64,000 nucleotides of DNA, from the NCBI RefSeq assembly GCF_900104645.1, contig NZ_FNWE01000002.1, positions 573,289-637,288 on the forward strand, given 5' to 3'. How positions within the stretch are numbered: the first letter of the stretch is position 1; the number at the start of each line of letters is the position of its first letter. The notes under the pieces were generated by a model. It worked only from the letters and a program-made list of their open reading frames with translations. It was not told the DNA's origin and did no database searches. This document shows, one piece after another, positions 55,043 to 62,925 of this stretch. The position numbers and the translations under genes were made by a program. The stretch is from Alterileibacterium massiliense (GTDB taxonomy: Bacteria > Bacillota > Clostridia > Peptostreptococcales > Anaerovoracaceae).

Positions 55043-56095
55043 ATGGCATTAAGTGAAAGAAAATTAAAAATTCTTCAAGCGGTTATAAATGACTATGTCT
55101 TAAATGCTGAACCTGTCGGCTCTAGGACCTTATCAAAGCATCACGATCTCGGAATAAGTCCGGCTACGATAAGAAATGAGATGGCTGACCTTGAGGATAT
55201 GGGATATTTAACCCATCCGCACACATCTGCCGGTAGAGTTCCGTCTGATAAGGCATATAGATTATATGTAAATAATTTAATGGAGAGGGATGCGATAGAC
55301 CCCGCTGAGAAGCAGATAATAAATGAAAGACTTAGGCAGGATTTAGGAGAATTTGATGCGACATTAAGGCACGCGGCGGCACTTTTAAGCGAAATAACAA
55401 ACCTTGCATCTTTTGCAATGACACCTCAGTCTTCGCAAGACAAGCTTAACTTCATTAAACTAATGCCATTCGATGATGATTCTGTTGTACTTATGATAGT
55501 ATCTGAAAGTGGTAATATTACAAATCAAAGGCTTAAAATCAATATGCCTTATACGAATGAATCACTTGATATTTTGTCTAAGAGTATGACTTATCAGTAC
55601 AAAGGGACGACGATAGATGAAGCCCTTAAGTCGAGAGTAATTATCGATGCACAAGATGATTTGAATGCTATGAGTATGCTGGCTGACAGCGTTATGCCTA
55701 ACTTTATCAAGAGCCTTGAGGATATGCTCAATGTAAATCTCTATATGGAAGGGCTTTCTAATATATTCAATATACCTGAATATAGCAATATAGATAGAGC
55801 AAAAGCATTTATAGATTTAGTAAGCAAGAGAGAGGAATTTGCAAGAGACCTTCTTCAAAGAGATGATGGAGTAATGGTCACGATAGGAAGCGAAAATGCA
55901 GAAGAAGCAATGCAAGACAGCACTTTAATAACAGCGACCTATCATGTAGATGGAAGACTTGTCGGTAAGATTGGTGTAATTGGTCCGACTAGGATGAAAT
56001 ATAGCAAGATAACCTCAATAGTAGAATATTTGACTGATAATCTCAGTGAATCATTTAGTTTAATTAGTGGAAAGGACGATAATAAGGATGGCTGA
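55043..56095 (+). CDS. hrcA: Heat-inducible transcription repressor HrcA
   Basis: HrcA represses class I heat-shock genes by binding CIRCE and is kept active by GroEL. The N-terminal winged helix contains LKILQAVINDYVLNAEPVGS and SPATIRNEMADLEDMGYLTHPH; the GAF-like central and C-terminal domains follow, with GVMVTIGSENAEEAMQDSTL near 272. 350 residues, normal. AGGAGG lies 7 nt before the ATG. It overlaps grpE by 8 nt. No groESL genes are in the window. Confidence 0.98.
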   Translation: MALSERKLKILQAVINDYVLNAEPVGSRTLSKHHDLGISPATIRNEMADLEDMGYLTHPHTSAGRVPSDKAYRLYVNNLMERDAIDPAEKQIINERLRQDLGEFDATLRHAAALLSEITNLASFAMTPQSSQDKLNFIKLMPFDDDSVVLMIVSESGNITNQRLKINMPYTNESLDILSKSMTYQYKGTTIDEALKSRVIIDAQDDLNAMSMLADSVMPNFIKSLEDMLNVNLYMEGLSNIFNIPEYSNIDRAKAFIDLVSKREEFARDLLQRDDGVMVTIGSENAEEAMQDSTLITATYHVDGRLVGKIGVIGPTRMKYSKITSIVEYLTDNLSESFSLISGKDDNKDG

Positions 56096-56777
56096 TGAGA
56101 AGAAATATGACAAAGGTCTTGGAGAAAAAAAGGAAGCGATGAAAGAAAATTCAGAACTATCAGGAAATGAAGAAAAAGTAGAATCTAAAGAGGCTGTAGA
56201 TGCTAAGGAAGCTAAGAAAGATAAGGAATTGAAGGAAGATATGAAAGCTGAAGAAAGCATATCCAAAGAAGCTAAATCAAATGAGAATAAAGAGGTAGCT
56301 GACGAAGATATTAGCGAAGAAATCAGCGTTGAAGATTTTAAAAAGCAAGCTGACGACAGATATGCAAGGCTTATGGCTGAATTTCAAAATTTTAAAAAGA
56401 GATCTGCTAAGGAAAAGCAGGATATTCATTCTTATGCAAATGAGAAGATAATAAAGGATTTGCTAGATGTTCTAGATAATTTTGAAAGAGCAATATCGCT
56501 TATGGAAAATGGAAATCCCGATGTAAAATCTGATGAAAATAATGCCATGCAAGAAGGAATAAGCCTGATATTAAGCCAGCTTTTAGAAGTTTTGACAAAG
56601 GCGGGATTAGAAGAAATAGAAGCACTTGGGCAAGAATTTGATCCTAAATTTCATCATGCAGTCCTAAATGAGCCGTCAGATGAATTTAAAAGCGGTGAAG
56701 TTAGTAAAGTTTTACAAAAAGGATATAAGCTTAATGACAGAGTGATAAGACCGGCAATGGTCGTTGTCTCAGAATAA
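56088..56777 (+). CDS. grpE: Nucleotide exchange factor GrpE
   Basis: GrpE releases ADP from DnaK. A long acidic/lysine-rich N-terminal region (about residues 1-80) leads into the coiled coil (YARLMAEFQNFKKRSAKEKQ) and the C-terminal beta domain with GQEFDPKFHHAVLNEPSDEF. The start is ATG 56088, overlapping the hrcA stop by 8 nt; the ATG at 56067 lies deeper in hrcA and adds residues unlike the family. 229 residues. Confidence 0.96.
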   Translation: MADEKKYDKGLGEKKEAMKENSELSGNEEKVESKEAVDAKEAKKDKELKEDMKAEESISKEAKSNENKEVADEDISEEISVEDFKKQADDRYARLMAEFQNFKKRSAKEKQDIHSYANEKIIKDLLDVLDNFERAISLMENGNPDVKSDENNAMQEGISLILSQLLEVLTKAGLEEIEALGQEFDPKFHHAVLNEPSDEFKSGEVSKVLQKGYKLNDRVIRPAMVVVSE

Positions 56778-56870
56778 ATTTATAATAAATATTGAATAAA
56801 TAAAAAATATATAACACGAAAAATTATTAATAAAAAGAGTAAAGGAAAATTAGAAAGGTAGGAAATAAAA

Positions 56871-58718
56871 ATGAGCAAGGTAATAGGAATTGACTTAGGA
56901 ACAACAAATAGCTGCGTTGCAGTATTAGAGGGCGGAGAGCCTACAGTTATAGCAAATGCTGAGGGATCGAGGACAACTCCTTCAGTGGTTGCATTTACAA
57001 AGGACGGAGAAAGACTTGTAGGTGAAACAGCTAAGAGGCAGGCTGTAACGAATACAGAAAGAACGATAGCATCGATCAAAAGACATATGGGAGAAAATTT
57101 TACCGTAGATATTGATGGCAAAAAATATACTCCACAGGACATCAGTGCTATGATTTTAGGCAAGCTAAAGAGCGATGCTGAAGCATATCTTGGAGAAAAG
57201 GTAACAGAGGCTGTAATAACAGTTCCTGCATATTTCTCAGATGCACAAAAGCAGGCTACAAAAGATGCCGGAAAGATTGCAGGACTAGATGTAAAGAGAA
57301 TTATCAATGAGCCGACTGCAGCATCTCTTGCATATGGACTAGATAAAGACACTGGTTCACACAAGATCTTGGTTTATGACTTGGGTGGCGGCACCTTTGA
57401 TGTATCAATTCTCGAGCTTGGAGATGGAGTATTTGAGGTTCTTGCAACAAATGGAGACACACAGCTCGGAGGAGATGACTTCGATAATAAGATAATTGAT
57501 TTCTTGGTAGATGAATTTAAGAAGCAAAACAATGTGGATCTTAGAACAAATAATATGGCTATGCAGCGTCTAAAGGAAGCAGCAGAAAAGGCGAAGAAAG
57601 AGCTTTCAAGTGCATTGAACACGCAAATCACATTGCCATATATCTTTGTTAATGACAATGGACCTTTGAATCTAGACATTTCACTATCAAGAGCAAAATT
57701 TGAACAGCTCACATCAGGCCTTGTAGAAAGAACAATGGATCCAGTTAAGAAGGCTATAAAGGATGCAGGTGTAAGCAATTCAGATATTAGCAAGGTAATC
57801 TTGGTTGGTGGTTCAACAAGGATTCCGGCTGTTCAGGAAGCAGTAAAGAAGATTACAGGAAAGGATCCATTCAAGGGAATTAACCCAGATGAGTGCGTAG
57901 CTGTTGGTGCTGCTATTCAGGCAGGCGTTTTGACAGGAGAGGTTAATGATGTTCTTCTACTAGATGTAACACCTCTTTCACTATCAATAGAAACTCTTGG
58001 AGGAGTTGCAACAAAGCTAATTGAGAGAAATACTACTATACCTACAAAGAAGAGCCAGATTTTCTCAACAGCTGCTGATAATCAGACTGCAGTAGACATT
58101 CATGTTATGCAGGGTGAGAGAGAGATGGCAAATGACAATATAACACTTGGTAGATTCCAGCTGACCGGTATAGCACCAGCTCCAAGGGGCATTCCTCAGA
58201 TTGAAGTTACCTTTGATATAGATGCAAATGGAATAGTAAATGTAAGTGCTAAGGACATGGGAACAGGTCAGGAGCAAAGGATTACAATTACATCATCTAC
58301 AAAGCTGACAGAGGAAGAAATCAACCAAAAGGTAAAGGAAGCAGAGCAATTTGCTGAAGAGGATAAGAAGAAGAAAGAAGCTGTAGAGGCTAAAAATCAA
58401 GCTGAAACAATGATATTTGAAACGGAAAAACAGCTTGATGAACTCGGAGATAAGGTAACAGATAGTGAAAAAGAGAGCATTAATAATGCAAAAGAAGAAT
58501 TAAAGAAAGCTGTAGAGTCTGGAGATACAGAGGAAATAAAGAAAAAGACTGAGGAATTGACAAACGCTTTCTATCCTGTTTCTAGCAGAATTTATCAGGA
58601 GGCTCAGCAGGCACAGCAAGCACAGCAGGATTCGGCTTCTGCTCAGAATGCCGGTCCTAATTCGCAGGACTCAAATACTGTAGATGCTGATTACGAGGTT
58701 GTAGACGAAGACAACTAG
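56871..58718 (+). CDS. dnaK: Chaperone DnaK (Hsp70)
   Basis: DnaK is an ATP-dependent chaperone. The ATPase domain begins [19 protein letters not shown] and holds [30 protein letters not shown] and [14 protein letters not shown]; the substrate-binding domain starts about residue 365 ([17 protein letters not shown]), and the tail ends [11 protein letters not shown], close to the EEVD-like acidic ending of bacterial DnaK. 615 residues. It lacks the extra ATPase-domain segment of Gram-negative DnaK, as expected. AGGAAAT-type ribosome site. A hairpin follows before dnaJ. Confidence 0.98.
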   Translation: MSKVIGIDLGTTNSCVAVLEGGEPTVIANAEGSRTTPSVVAFTKDGERLVGETAKRQAVTNTERTIASIKRHMGENFTVDIDGKKYTPQDISAMILGKLKSDAEAYLGEKVTEAVITVPAYFSDAQKQATKDAGKIAGLDVKRIINEPTAASLAYGLDKDTGSHKILVYDLGGGTFDVSILELGDGVFEVLATNGDTQLGGDDFDNKIIDFLVDEFKKQNNVDLRTNNMAMQRLKEAAEKAKKELSSALNTQITLPYIFVNDNGPLNLDISLSRAKFEQLTSGLVERTMDPVKKAIKDAGVSNSDISKVILVGGSTRIPAVQEAVKKITGKDPFKGINPDECVAVGAAIQAGVLTGEVNDVLLLDVTPLSLSIETLGGVATKLIERNTTIPTKKSQIFSTAADNQTAVDIHVMQGEREMANDNITLGRFQLTGIAPAPRGIPQIEVTFDIDANGIVNVSAKDMGTGQEQRITITSSTKLTEEEINQKVKEAEQFAEEDKKKKEAVEAKNQAETMIFETEKQLDELGDKVTDSEKESINNAKEELKKAVESGDTEEIKKKTEELTNAFYPVSSRIYQEAQQAQQAQQDSASAQNAGPNSQDSNTVDADYEVVDEDN

Positions 58719-58726
58719 TTTTAACA

Positions 58727-58749
58727 GGAGGTGGGTTATTCCCACCTCC
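58727..58749 (+). promoter_or_regulatory. Strong hairpin between dnaK and dnaJ
   Basis: GGAGGTGGG / CCCACCTCC, 9-bp perfect stem, TTATT loop, 8 nt after the dnaK stop. There is no U run after it, so it is more likely an mRNA stabiliser or partial read-through site that sets the DnaK to DnaJ ratio than a full terminator. Confidence 0.6.
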
Positions 58750-58784
58750 ATGATAAGTGTACGGAAGGATAAGGATATTTAATA

Positions 58785-59903
58785 ATGGCTGACAAAAGAG
58801 ATTATTATGAGGTGCTTGGCTTAAAAAAAGGTGCTTCAGATGAGGAGATAAAAAAAGCCTTCAGAAAGATGGCTATGAAATATCACCCCGACAGGAATCC
58901 AGACAATAAAGAGGCTGAGGAAAAGTTTAAGGAAGTAAATGAGGCTTATGCAATCCTGTCAGATCCTGATAAAAAAAGTAAATATGATAGGTTCGGCCAT
59001 GCGGGTGTAGATCCTAATGCAGGTTTTGGCGGAGGCGGATTTGGTGGCTTCGGAGGATTTGACTTTGGAGATATTTTTGGAGATATGTTCGGTGGATTTG
59101 GAAGAGGAAACTCTGAGAATAGAGGACCTCAAAGAGGAGCAGATCTTCAAAAACAGATAGTTATAGATTTTAAAGAAGCAATATTTGGTTGCAAAAAAGA
59201 AATTCAAATTACCAAAAATGTTAGGTGCAAGACTTGTAATGGTGAGGGAAATGCTCCAGGTACATCTAAGAAAACCTGTGATCAGTGCAATGGAACTGGT
59301 AGAATAACTACTATCAGACAGACAATTTTGGGACAGATGCAATCACAATCAGTCTGCTCTAAATGTGGTGGAAGCGGAGAAATCATTGAAACACCTTGTA
59401 AGGATTGCCATGGAACAGGAATAAAGAGAAAGACTGTAAAAATCAATATTGATATACCTGCTGGTGTTGACAATGATAGTGTTATTCCAATTAGAGGACA
59501 GGGTGAGCCAGGCCCACATGGAGGACCATCTGGAGATTTATATGTTGTAATAGGAGTAAGACCTCATAGCACATATAAACGAAAAGGCGATGATTTATAT
59601 CTTGAAATGCCAATAAGCTTTGAGCAAGCTGCACTTGGCTCTAAGCTAACGGTACCGGGATTTGGAGAAACATATACTTATACTCTACCTGCAGGTTCTC
59701 AGAGCGGTCAGAATTTCAGGCTTAAGGGTAAGGGCGTTACAAATCCAAGGACGGGAAGGCGTGGCGACTTATATGTTACTATAAAAGTCGAAGTACCTAC
59801 CAAGCTAAGCCCTAAGGAGAAGAAAGCCATAAGAGAGATGGCAGATGCGATAAAAGATTCTTCATATGTTAAGAAGAGTAGGTTTGATAATTTAAAATTC
59901 TAA
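58785..59903 (+). CDS. dnaJ: Chaperone DnaJ (Hsp40)
   Basis: DnaJ is the co-chaperone that delivers substrates to DnaK and stimulates its ATPase. The J domain (about 1-70) has the HPD motif in [12 protein letters not shown]; a Gly/Phe-rich linker ([17 protein letters not shown]) follows; four CxxCxGxG zinc motifs span about 146-210 ([32 protein letters not shown]); then the C-terminal beta domains. 372 residues. It is the last gene of the operon and is followed by a terminator. Confidence 0.98.
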   Translation: MADKRDYYEVLGLKKGASDEEIKKAFRKMAMKYHPDRNPDNKEAEEKFKEVNEAYAILSDPDKKSKYDRFGHAGVDPNAGFGGGGFGGFGGFDFGDIFGDMFGGFGRGNSENRGPQRGADLQKQIVIDFKEAIFGCKKEIQITKNVRCKTCNGEGNAPGTSKKTCDQCNGTGRITTIRQTILGQMQSQSVCSKCGGSGEIIETPCKDCHGTGIKRKTVKINIDIPAGVDNDSVIPIRGQGEPGPHGGPSGDLYVVIGVRPHSTYKRKGDDLYLEMPISFEQAALGSKLTVPGFGETYTYTLPAGSQSGQNFRLKGKGVTNPRTGRRGDLYVTIKVEVPTKLSPKEKKAIREMADAIKDSSYVKKSRFDNLKF

Positions 59904-59952
59904 AAAATAAACTTGATGATAATGAGCAAAATTCCAAAACTTGGACAGCTTA

Positions 59953-59978
59953 ATCAAACAAATTGATCAAACAACTAA
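59953..59978. repeat. 13-bp tandem pair after dnaJ
   Basis: ATCAAACAAATTG and ATCAAACAACTAA, adjacent, sharing the first nine bases, 49 nt after the stop. Confidence 0.5.
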
Positions 59979-59982
59979 AAAG

Positions 59983-60019
59983 GACTGGAACCTGCATTAC
60001 GCAGGAATCAGTCTCTTTT
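59983..60019. terminator. Terminator after the dnaJ operon (bidirectional)
   Basis: CCTGC / GCAGG stem continued by GACTG / CAGTC across a small internal loop, followed by TCTTTT; faces the convergent muramidase gene. Confidence 0.8.
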
Positions 60020-60034
60020 AATTTGCTCTCAAAT

Positions 60035-60068
60035 GAAGCCTAATCTTCATAGAAGCCTAGTCTTCATA
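60035..60068. repeat. 17-bp tandem duplication covering the GH25 stop codon
   Basis: GAAGCCTAATCTTCATA (60035-60051) and GAAGCCTAGTCTTCATA (60052-60068), one mismatch. The second copy includes the stop codon (60064-60066) of the minus-strand muramidase gene. Confidence 0.85.
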
Positions 60069-61149
60069 TCCATTTTTTTATTATGAAATCGTCAAAGATA
60101 CTATCTTTGTATTTACCTTTACCTGTTATGACAACATATCCTGTTCCCTCATGGGAATTTTTAATATATGAAATACCATAATCTTTTCCCTCACGAAGCC
60201 TTTTAATGCCATATTTTACATACACTCTAGGCTTAATAGGCTTGTTTAAATATCTAAAAATACGATCTTCTTTATTAAATACAATCTTTGCATCTTTTAA
60301 AGATTTCCTCTTTGAATTTTCTGGGACATGAGACCTTAAATGTTTTGATGGTTTTAAATACATGAAGTTCATGTCCGTATTACCATCTATTCCATTGATT
60401 TTCCCCTCGTCAGACGACTGCCATATTAGATATGGATATTCTAAATCGGTTTCACTGCTGTAGTGAGCAATCCATATATTTGTTCTCTTGCTATTAGCAT
60501 TAATATCTAAGGTTTTTGTAAGAAAATTATAATTTCCATATAACATTGAATCGTAACCGGCATCCTCTACAGCCCTGCAAAATGAATCAACTATCTTTGA
60601 AGTTTTTCCATCGAGAGTGCCTTCATTTAATGCCTTTTCAAGACGGCCCCCTGTGACGAGTTCATAATCCATAACCAAGGGTAGCTGAATTTCATGTTCA
60701 TTTGCAATATCGACTAAAAATTCAGCTTCGTCCTTTGCCTCCTCTTTAGAAGTTGCCTGCGAAAACATATATGCACCAATCATAAGCCCTGCTTTTCTCG
60801 CATCTTCTGAATTTTTATCAAACATTATATCTTTGTGAAATTTGCCAGTATCATAGTCGGAATAACCTGCCCTCAGTATTACGAAATCAATTCCTGACGA
60901 CTTTACCTTATTCCAATCAATATTTTTCCCCTGAATCGCACTGACATCAATGCCATTTAAAACGATATGTTTTTTAAAAGATTCACTATGCTTAAATTGA
61001 GAGGTATTTATTTTTGGAAGTTCTTCGCTATGCTTATTAAGGAAGATAAGTACGGATATAATTGCTATTATTAAAATAATCCCACCTATGACTATAGGAG
61101 TTTTTATAAGTGCTTTTTTGGAATTTCTTGTTTTATTTTTGCTTTTCAT
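60064..61149 (-). CDS. Membrane-anchored GH25 muramidase (lysozyme)
   Basis: It is a predicted cell-surface peptidoglycan hydrolase. After a basic N terminus, one membrane helix (about residues 20-40, IVIGGIILIIAIISVLIF) anchors it. The GH25 domain (about 62-265) shows GIDVSAIQGKNIDWNKV with the first Asp, AGLMIGAYMFSQATS, and the catalytic VMDYELV. A C-terminal beta domain of about 90 residues ends GKDYGISYIKNSHEGTGYVV then ITGKGKY, like repeats in clostridial surface proteins. The start is ATG 61149 with GAGG upstream; a TTG at 61164 overlaps that site. 361 residues. No phage genes are nearby, so a cell-wall role is likelier than a prophage endolysin. Confidence 0.88.
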   Translation of the reverse strand: MKSKNKTRNSKKALIKTPIVIGGIILIIAIISVLIFLNKHSEELPKINTSQFKHSESFKKHIVLNGIDVSAIQGKNIDWNKVKSSGIDFVILRAGYSDYDTGKFHKDIMFDKNSEDARKAGLMIGAYMFSQATSKEEAKDEAEFLVDIANEHEIQLPLVMDYELVTGGRLEKALNEGTLDGKTSKIVDSFCRAVEDAGYDSMLYGNYNFLTKTLDINANSKRTNIWIAHYSSETDLEYPYLIWQSSDEGKINGIDGNTDMNFMYLKPSKHLRSHVPENSKRKSLKDAKIVFNKEDRIFRYLNKPIKPRVYVKYGIKRLREGKDYGISYIKNSHEGTGYVVITGKGKYKDSIFDDFIIKKWI

Positions 61150-61374
61150 TAAGATGAACCTCAAAATACTCGTGATAATACAATTAAGTTATAATAGATA
61201 AATTCATGCAAATTATACCATTATATGGAGTTATATTTAATATATTGAGATAAATAAATAATTATTTCACATATTTAACTACAAACTATTTTTCTTTGTG
61301 TTATAATAGCATAAAGAAAGAATTCTAGGAATCGTAAGACTAATTTAATGTTTCTGAAAGGAGATTTTTTCGAA

Positions 61375-62559
61375 ATGGTTAATGAAAAGTATTATGGCTA
61401 TGGTACAGCCCCATCTGTAATTAGAGATTTATTCGCTTATGGACTTGAGGCTGCAAAGAAGGTAGGCAAGGAAAATGTATATGATTACTCACTAGGTAAT
61501 CCAAGTATTCCTGCTCCTGCAAAGGTTAATGAGAAGATTAAAGAATATGCTGATGGAGATTCAATTGCTCTACATGGCTATTCAGTAGCTGCTGGACATG
61601 AAGATGTTCGTCAGAAGCTTGCTGACAACCTAAATGAGAGATTTGATGTAAATGCAAAAGCTTCAGAGCTATTCATGACTTGTGGTTGTGCACCTGCACT
61701 TATTTCTACAGCTAAGGGTATTGCAGCAGATGAGAATAGCGAATTTATCGTTATCGCTCCATATTTCCCAGAGTACAATATCTTCTTTGGTGCTGCTGGA
61801 AAAGTTAAGGTAGTTCCACCTGACACAGAGCATTTCCAGATTAATATGCCTGAGCTAGCAAAGGCTGTTAATGAAAAGACAGTTGCTGTTGTTATCAACA
61901 CTCCTAACAACCCATCAGGTGTTGTTTATACAAGAGAAACGCTACAGAAGATTGGTGACTTCCTCAAGAAGAAGGGTGAGGAATTTGGACACCCAATCTA
62001 TATCTTAGCTGATGAGCCATATAGAGAGCTTGTATATGGTGGCATAGAAGTACCATTTATTCCAACTATCTATGACAACACAATCGTTTGCTATAGCTGG
62101 TCTAAGTCACTATCTCTTCCTGGAGAGAGAATTGGTTATGTTTATGTTCCTGAAAAATGTGCAGATGGCAAAAAGGTATATGCTGCTGTTGCAGGTGCTG
62201 CAAGAGAGCTTGGACAGGTTTGCCCTCCAACATTGATTCAGAAGGTTGTAGGCGACTGCGTAGGTTGTATGCCTGACCTAGAAGCATATGATGTTAATAG
62301 AACTCTTCTATACAACAGCTTGATTGAATATGGTTATGAAGTTGCTAAGCCAGACGGTGCATTCTATATGTTTGTTAAGGCTCCAAATGGTGACGCAAAT
62401 GCTTATAGCGAAAAGGCTAAGCTTGAGCACAACTTGCTCGTAGTTCCTGGAGATGGATTCGGATGCCCTGGATATTTCAGACTATCATACTGCGTATCTA
62501 AGAAGACAATCGAAGATTCACTTCCAGCATTCAAGGCAATGATTGAAAGCTACAAATAG
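61375..62559 (+). CDS. PLP-dependent aminotransferase (class I/II, aspartate aminotransferase-like)
   Basis: This cytosolic fold-type I aminotransferase has the PLP lysine in CYSWSKSLSLPGERIGYVY (near 240-258), the NNPSG motif in INTPNNPSGVVYTRE, the aspartate in LADEPYRELVYGG, and the C-terminal arginine in YFRLSYCVS. The amino-acid partner is not fixed by sequence. The start is ATG 61375 with AAAGGAG at 61357-61363; an ATG at 61348 lies before that ribosome site. 394 residues. Codon choice is noticeably more uniform than in neighbours (favouring AAG, GGT, GTT and CCA), suggesting high expression, as expected for an amino-acid-fermenting anaerobe. Confidence 0.88.
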   Translation: MVNEKYYGYGTAPSVIRDLFAYGLEAAKKVGKENVYDYSLGNPSIPAPAKVNEKIKEYADGDSIALHGYSVAAGHEDVRQKLADNLNERFDVNAKASELFMTCGCAPALISTAKGIAADENSEFIVIAPYFPEYNIFFGAAGKVKVVPPDTEHFQINMPELAKAVNEKTVAVVINTPNNPSGVVYTRETLQKIGDFLKKKGEEFGHPIYILADEPYRELVYGGIEVPFIPTIYDNTIVCYSWSKSLSLPGERIGYVYVPEKCADGKKVYAAVAGAARELGQVCPPTLIQKVVGDCVGCMPDLEAYDVNRTLLYNSLIEYGYEVAKPDGAFYMFVKAPNGDANAYSEKAKLEHNLLVVPGDGFGCPGYFRLSYCVSKKTIEDSLPAFKAMIESYK

Positions 62560-62600
62560 TAGTTTCTGATTATTATCTAGAATAGAAAATTTTAGCTTTT

Positions 62601-62636
62601 AAAGAGGTATGGGAAATCCTATGCCTCTTTTTTATT
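62601..62636 (+). terminator. Intrinsic terminator of the aminotransferase gene
   Basis: AAAGAGGTATGGG pairs with CCTATGCCTCTTT (with G-U pairs) around a short AAAT loop, followed by a T run. Confidence 0.85.
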
Positions 62637-62640
62637 TTCT

Positions 62641-62720
62641 AATTAATTCTATTTAATTCTGATTAATTCTTGCTATCTCTGATTAATTTTTGCTAATGAT
62701 GATTTAATTCTGATTGATTC
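62641..62720. repeat. Degenerate 10-bp tandem repeat, about eight units
   Basis: AATTAATTCT, ATTTAATTCT, GATTAATTCT, TGCTATCTCT, GATTAATTTT, TGCTAATGAT, GATTTAATTC, TGATTGATTC in strict 10-bp steps. A 20-bp higher-order repeat (62658 and 62678) is also visible. Confidence 0.65.
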
Positions 62721-62846
62721 TGGTTTTTTGTTAATCAGTATTCTTTTGAAATTTATCTCTATGAGAAATTTGAGATTTTTATTAAATTCACTGGTGATAA
62801 CAAAATATTTATAATTAGTTTAGACTAAAAAAATTTAAAAAAAGAC

Positions 62847-62874
62847 TTGCAAAATTATCTAAAAATATTATACT
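62847..62874 (+). promoter_or_regulatory. Promoter of the terminal secreted-protein gene
   Basis: -35 TTGCAA (62847-62852), 16-bp spacer, -10 TATACT (62869-62874), about 50 nt before the start codon. Confidence 0.55.
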
Positions 62875-62925
62875 TAATTCGGTTAGTTAAATATAACAAT
62901 TTAAATAAATATTTGGGAGGAATTT

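Larger units (their letters stand above)
62560..62925. other. 366-bp gap between aminotransferase and secreted protein genes
   Basis: It contains the aminotransferase terminator (62601-62636), a long 10-bp-period repeat (62641-62720), and a promoter (62847-62874) for the secreted protein. No RNA or small coding gene was recognised. Confidence 0.6.

Noticed and set aside
60064-61149. Prophage endolysin
   Set aside because: The GH25 enzyme has an N-terminal membrane anchor and no holin, tail or integrase genes nearby.
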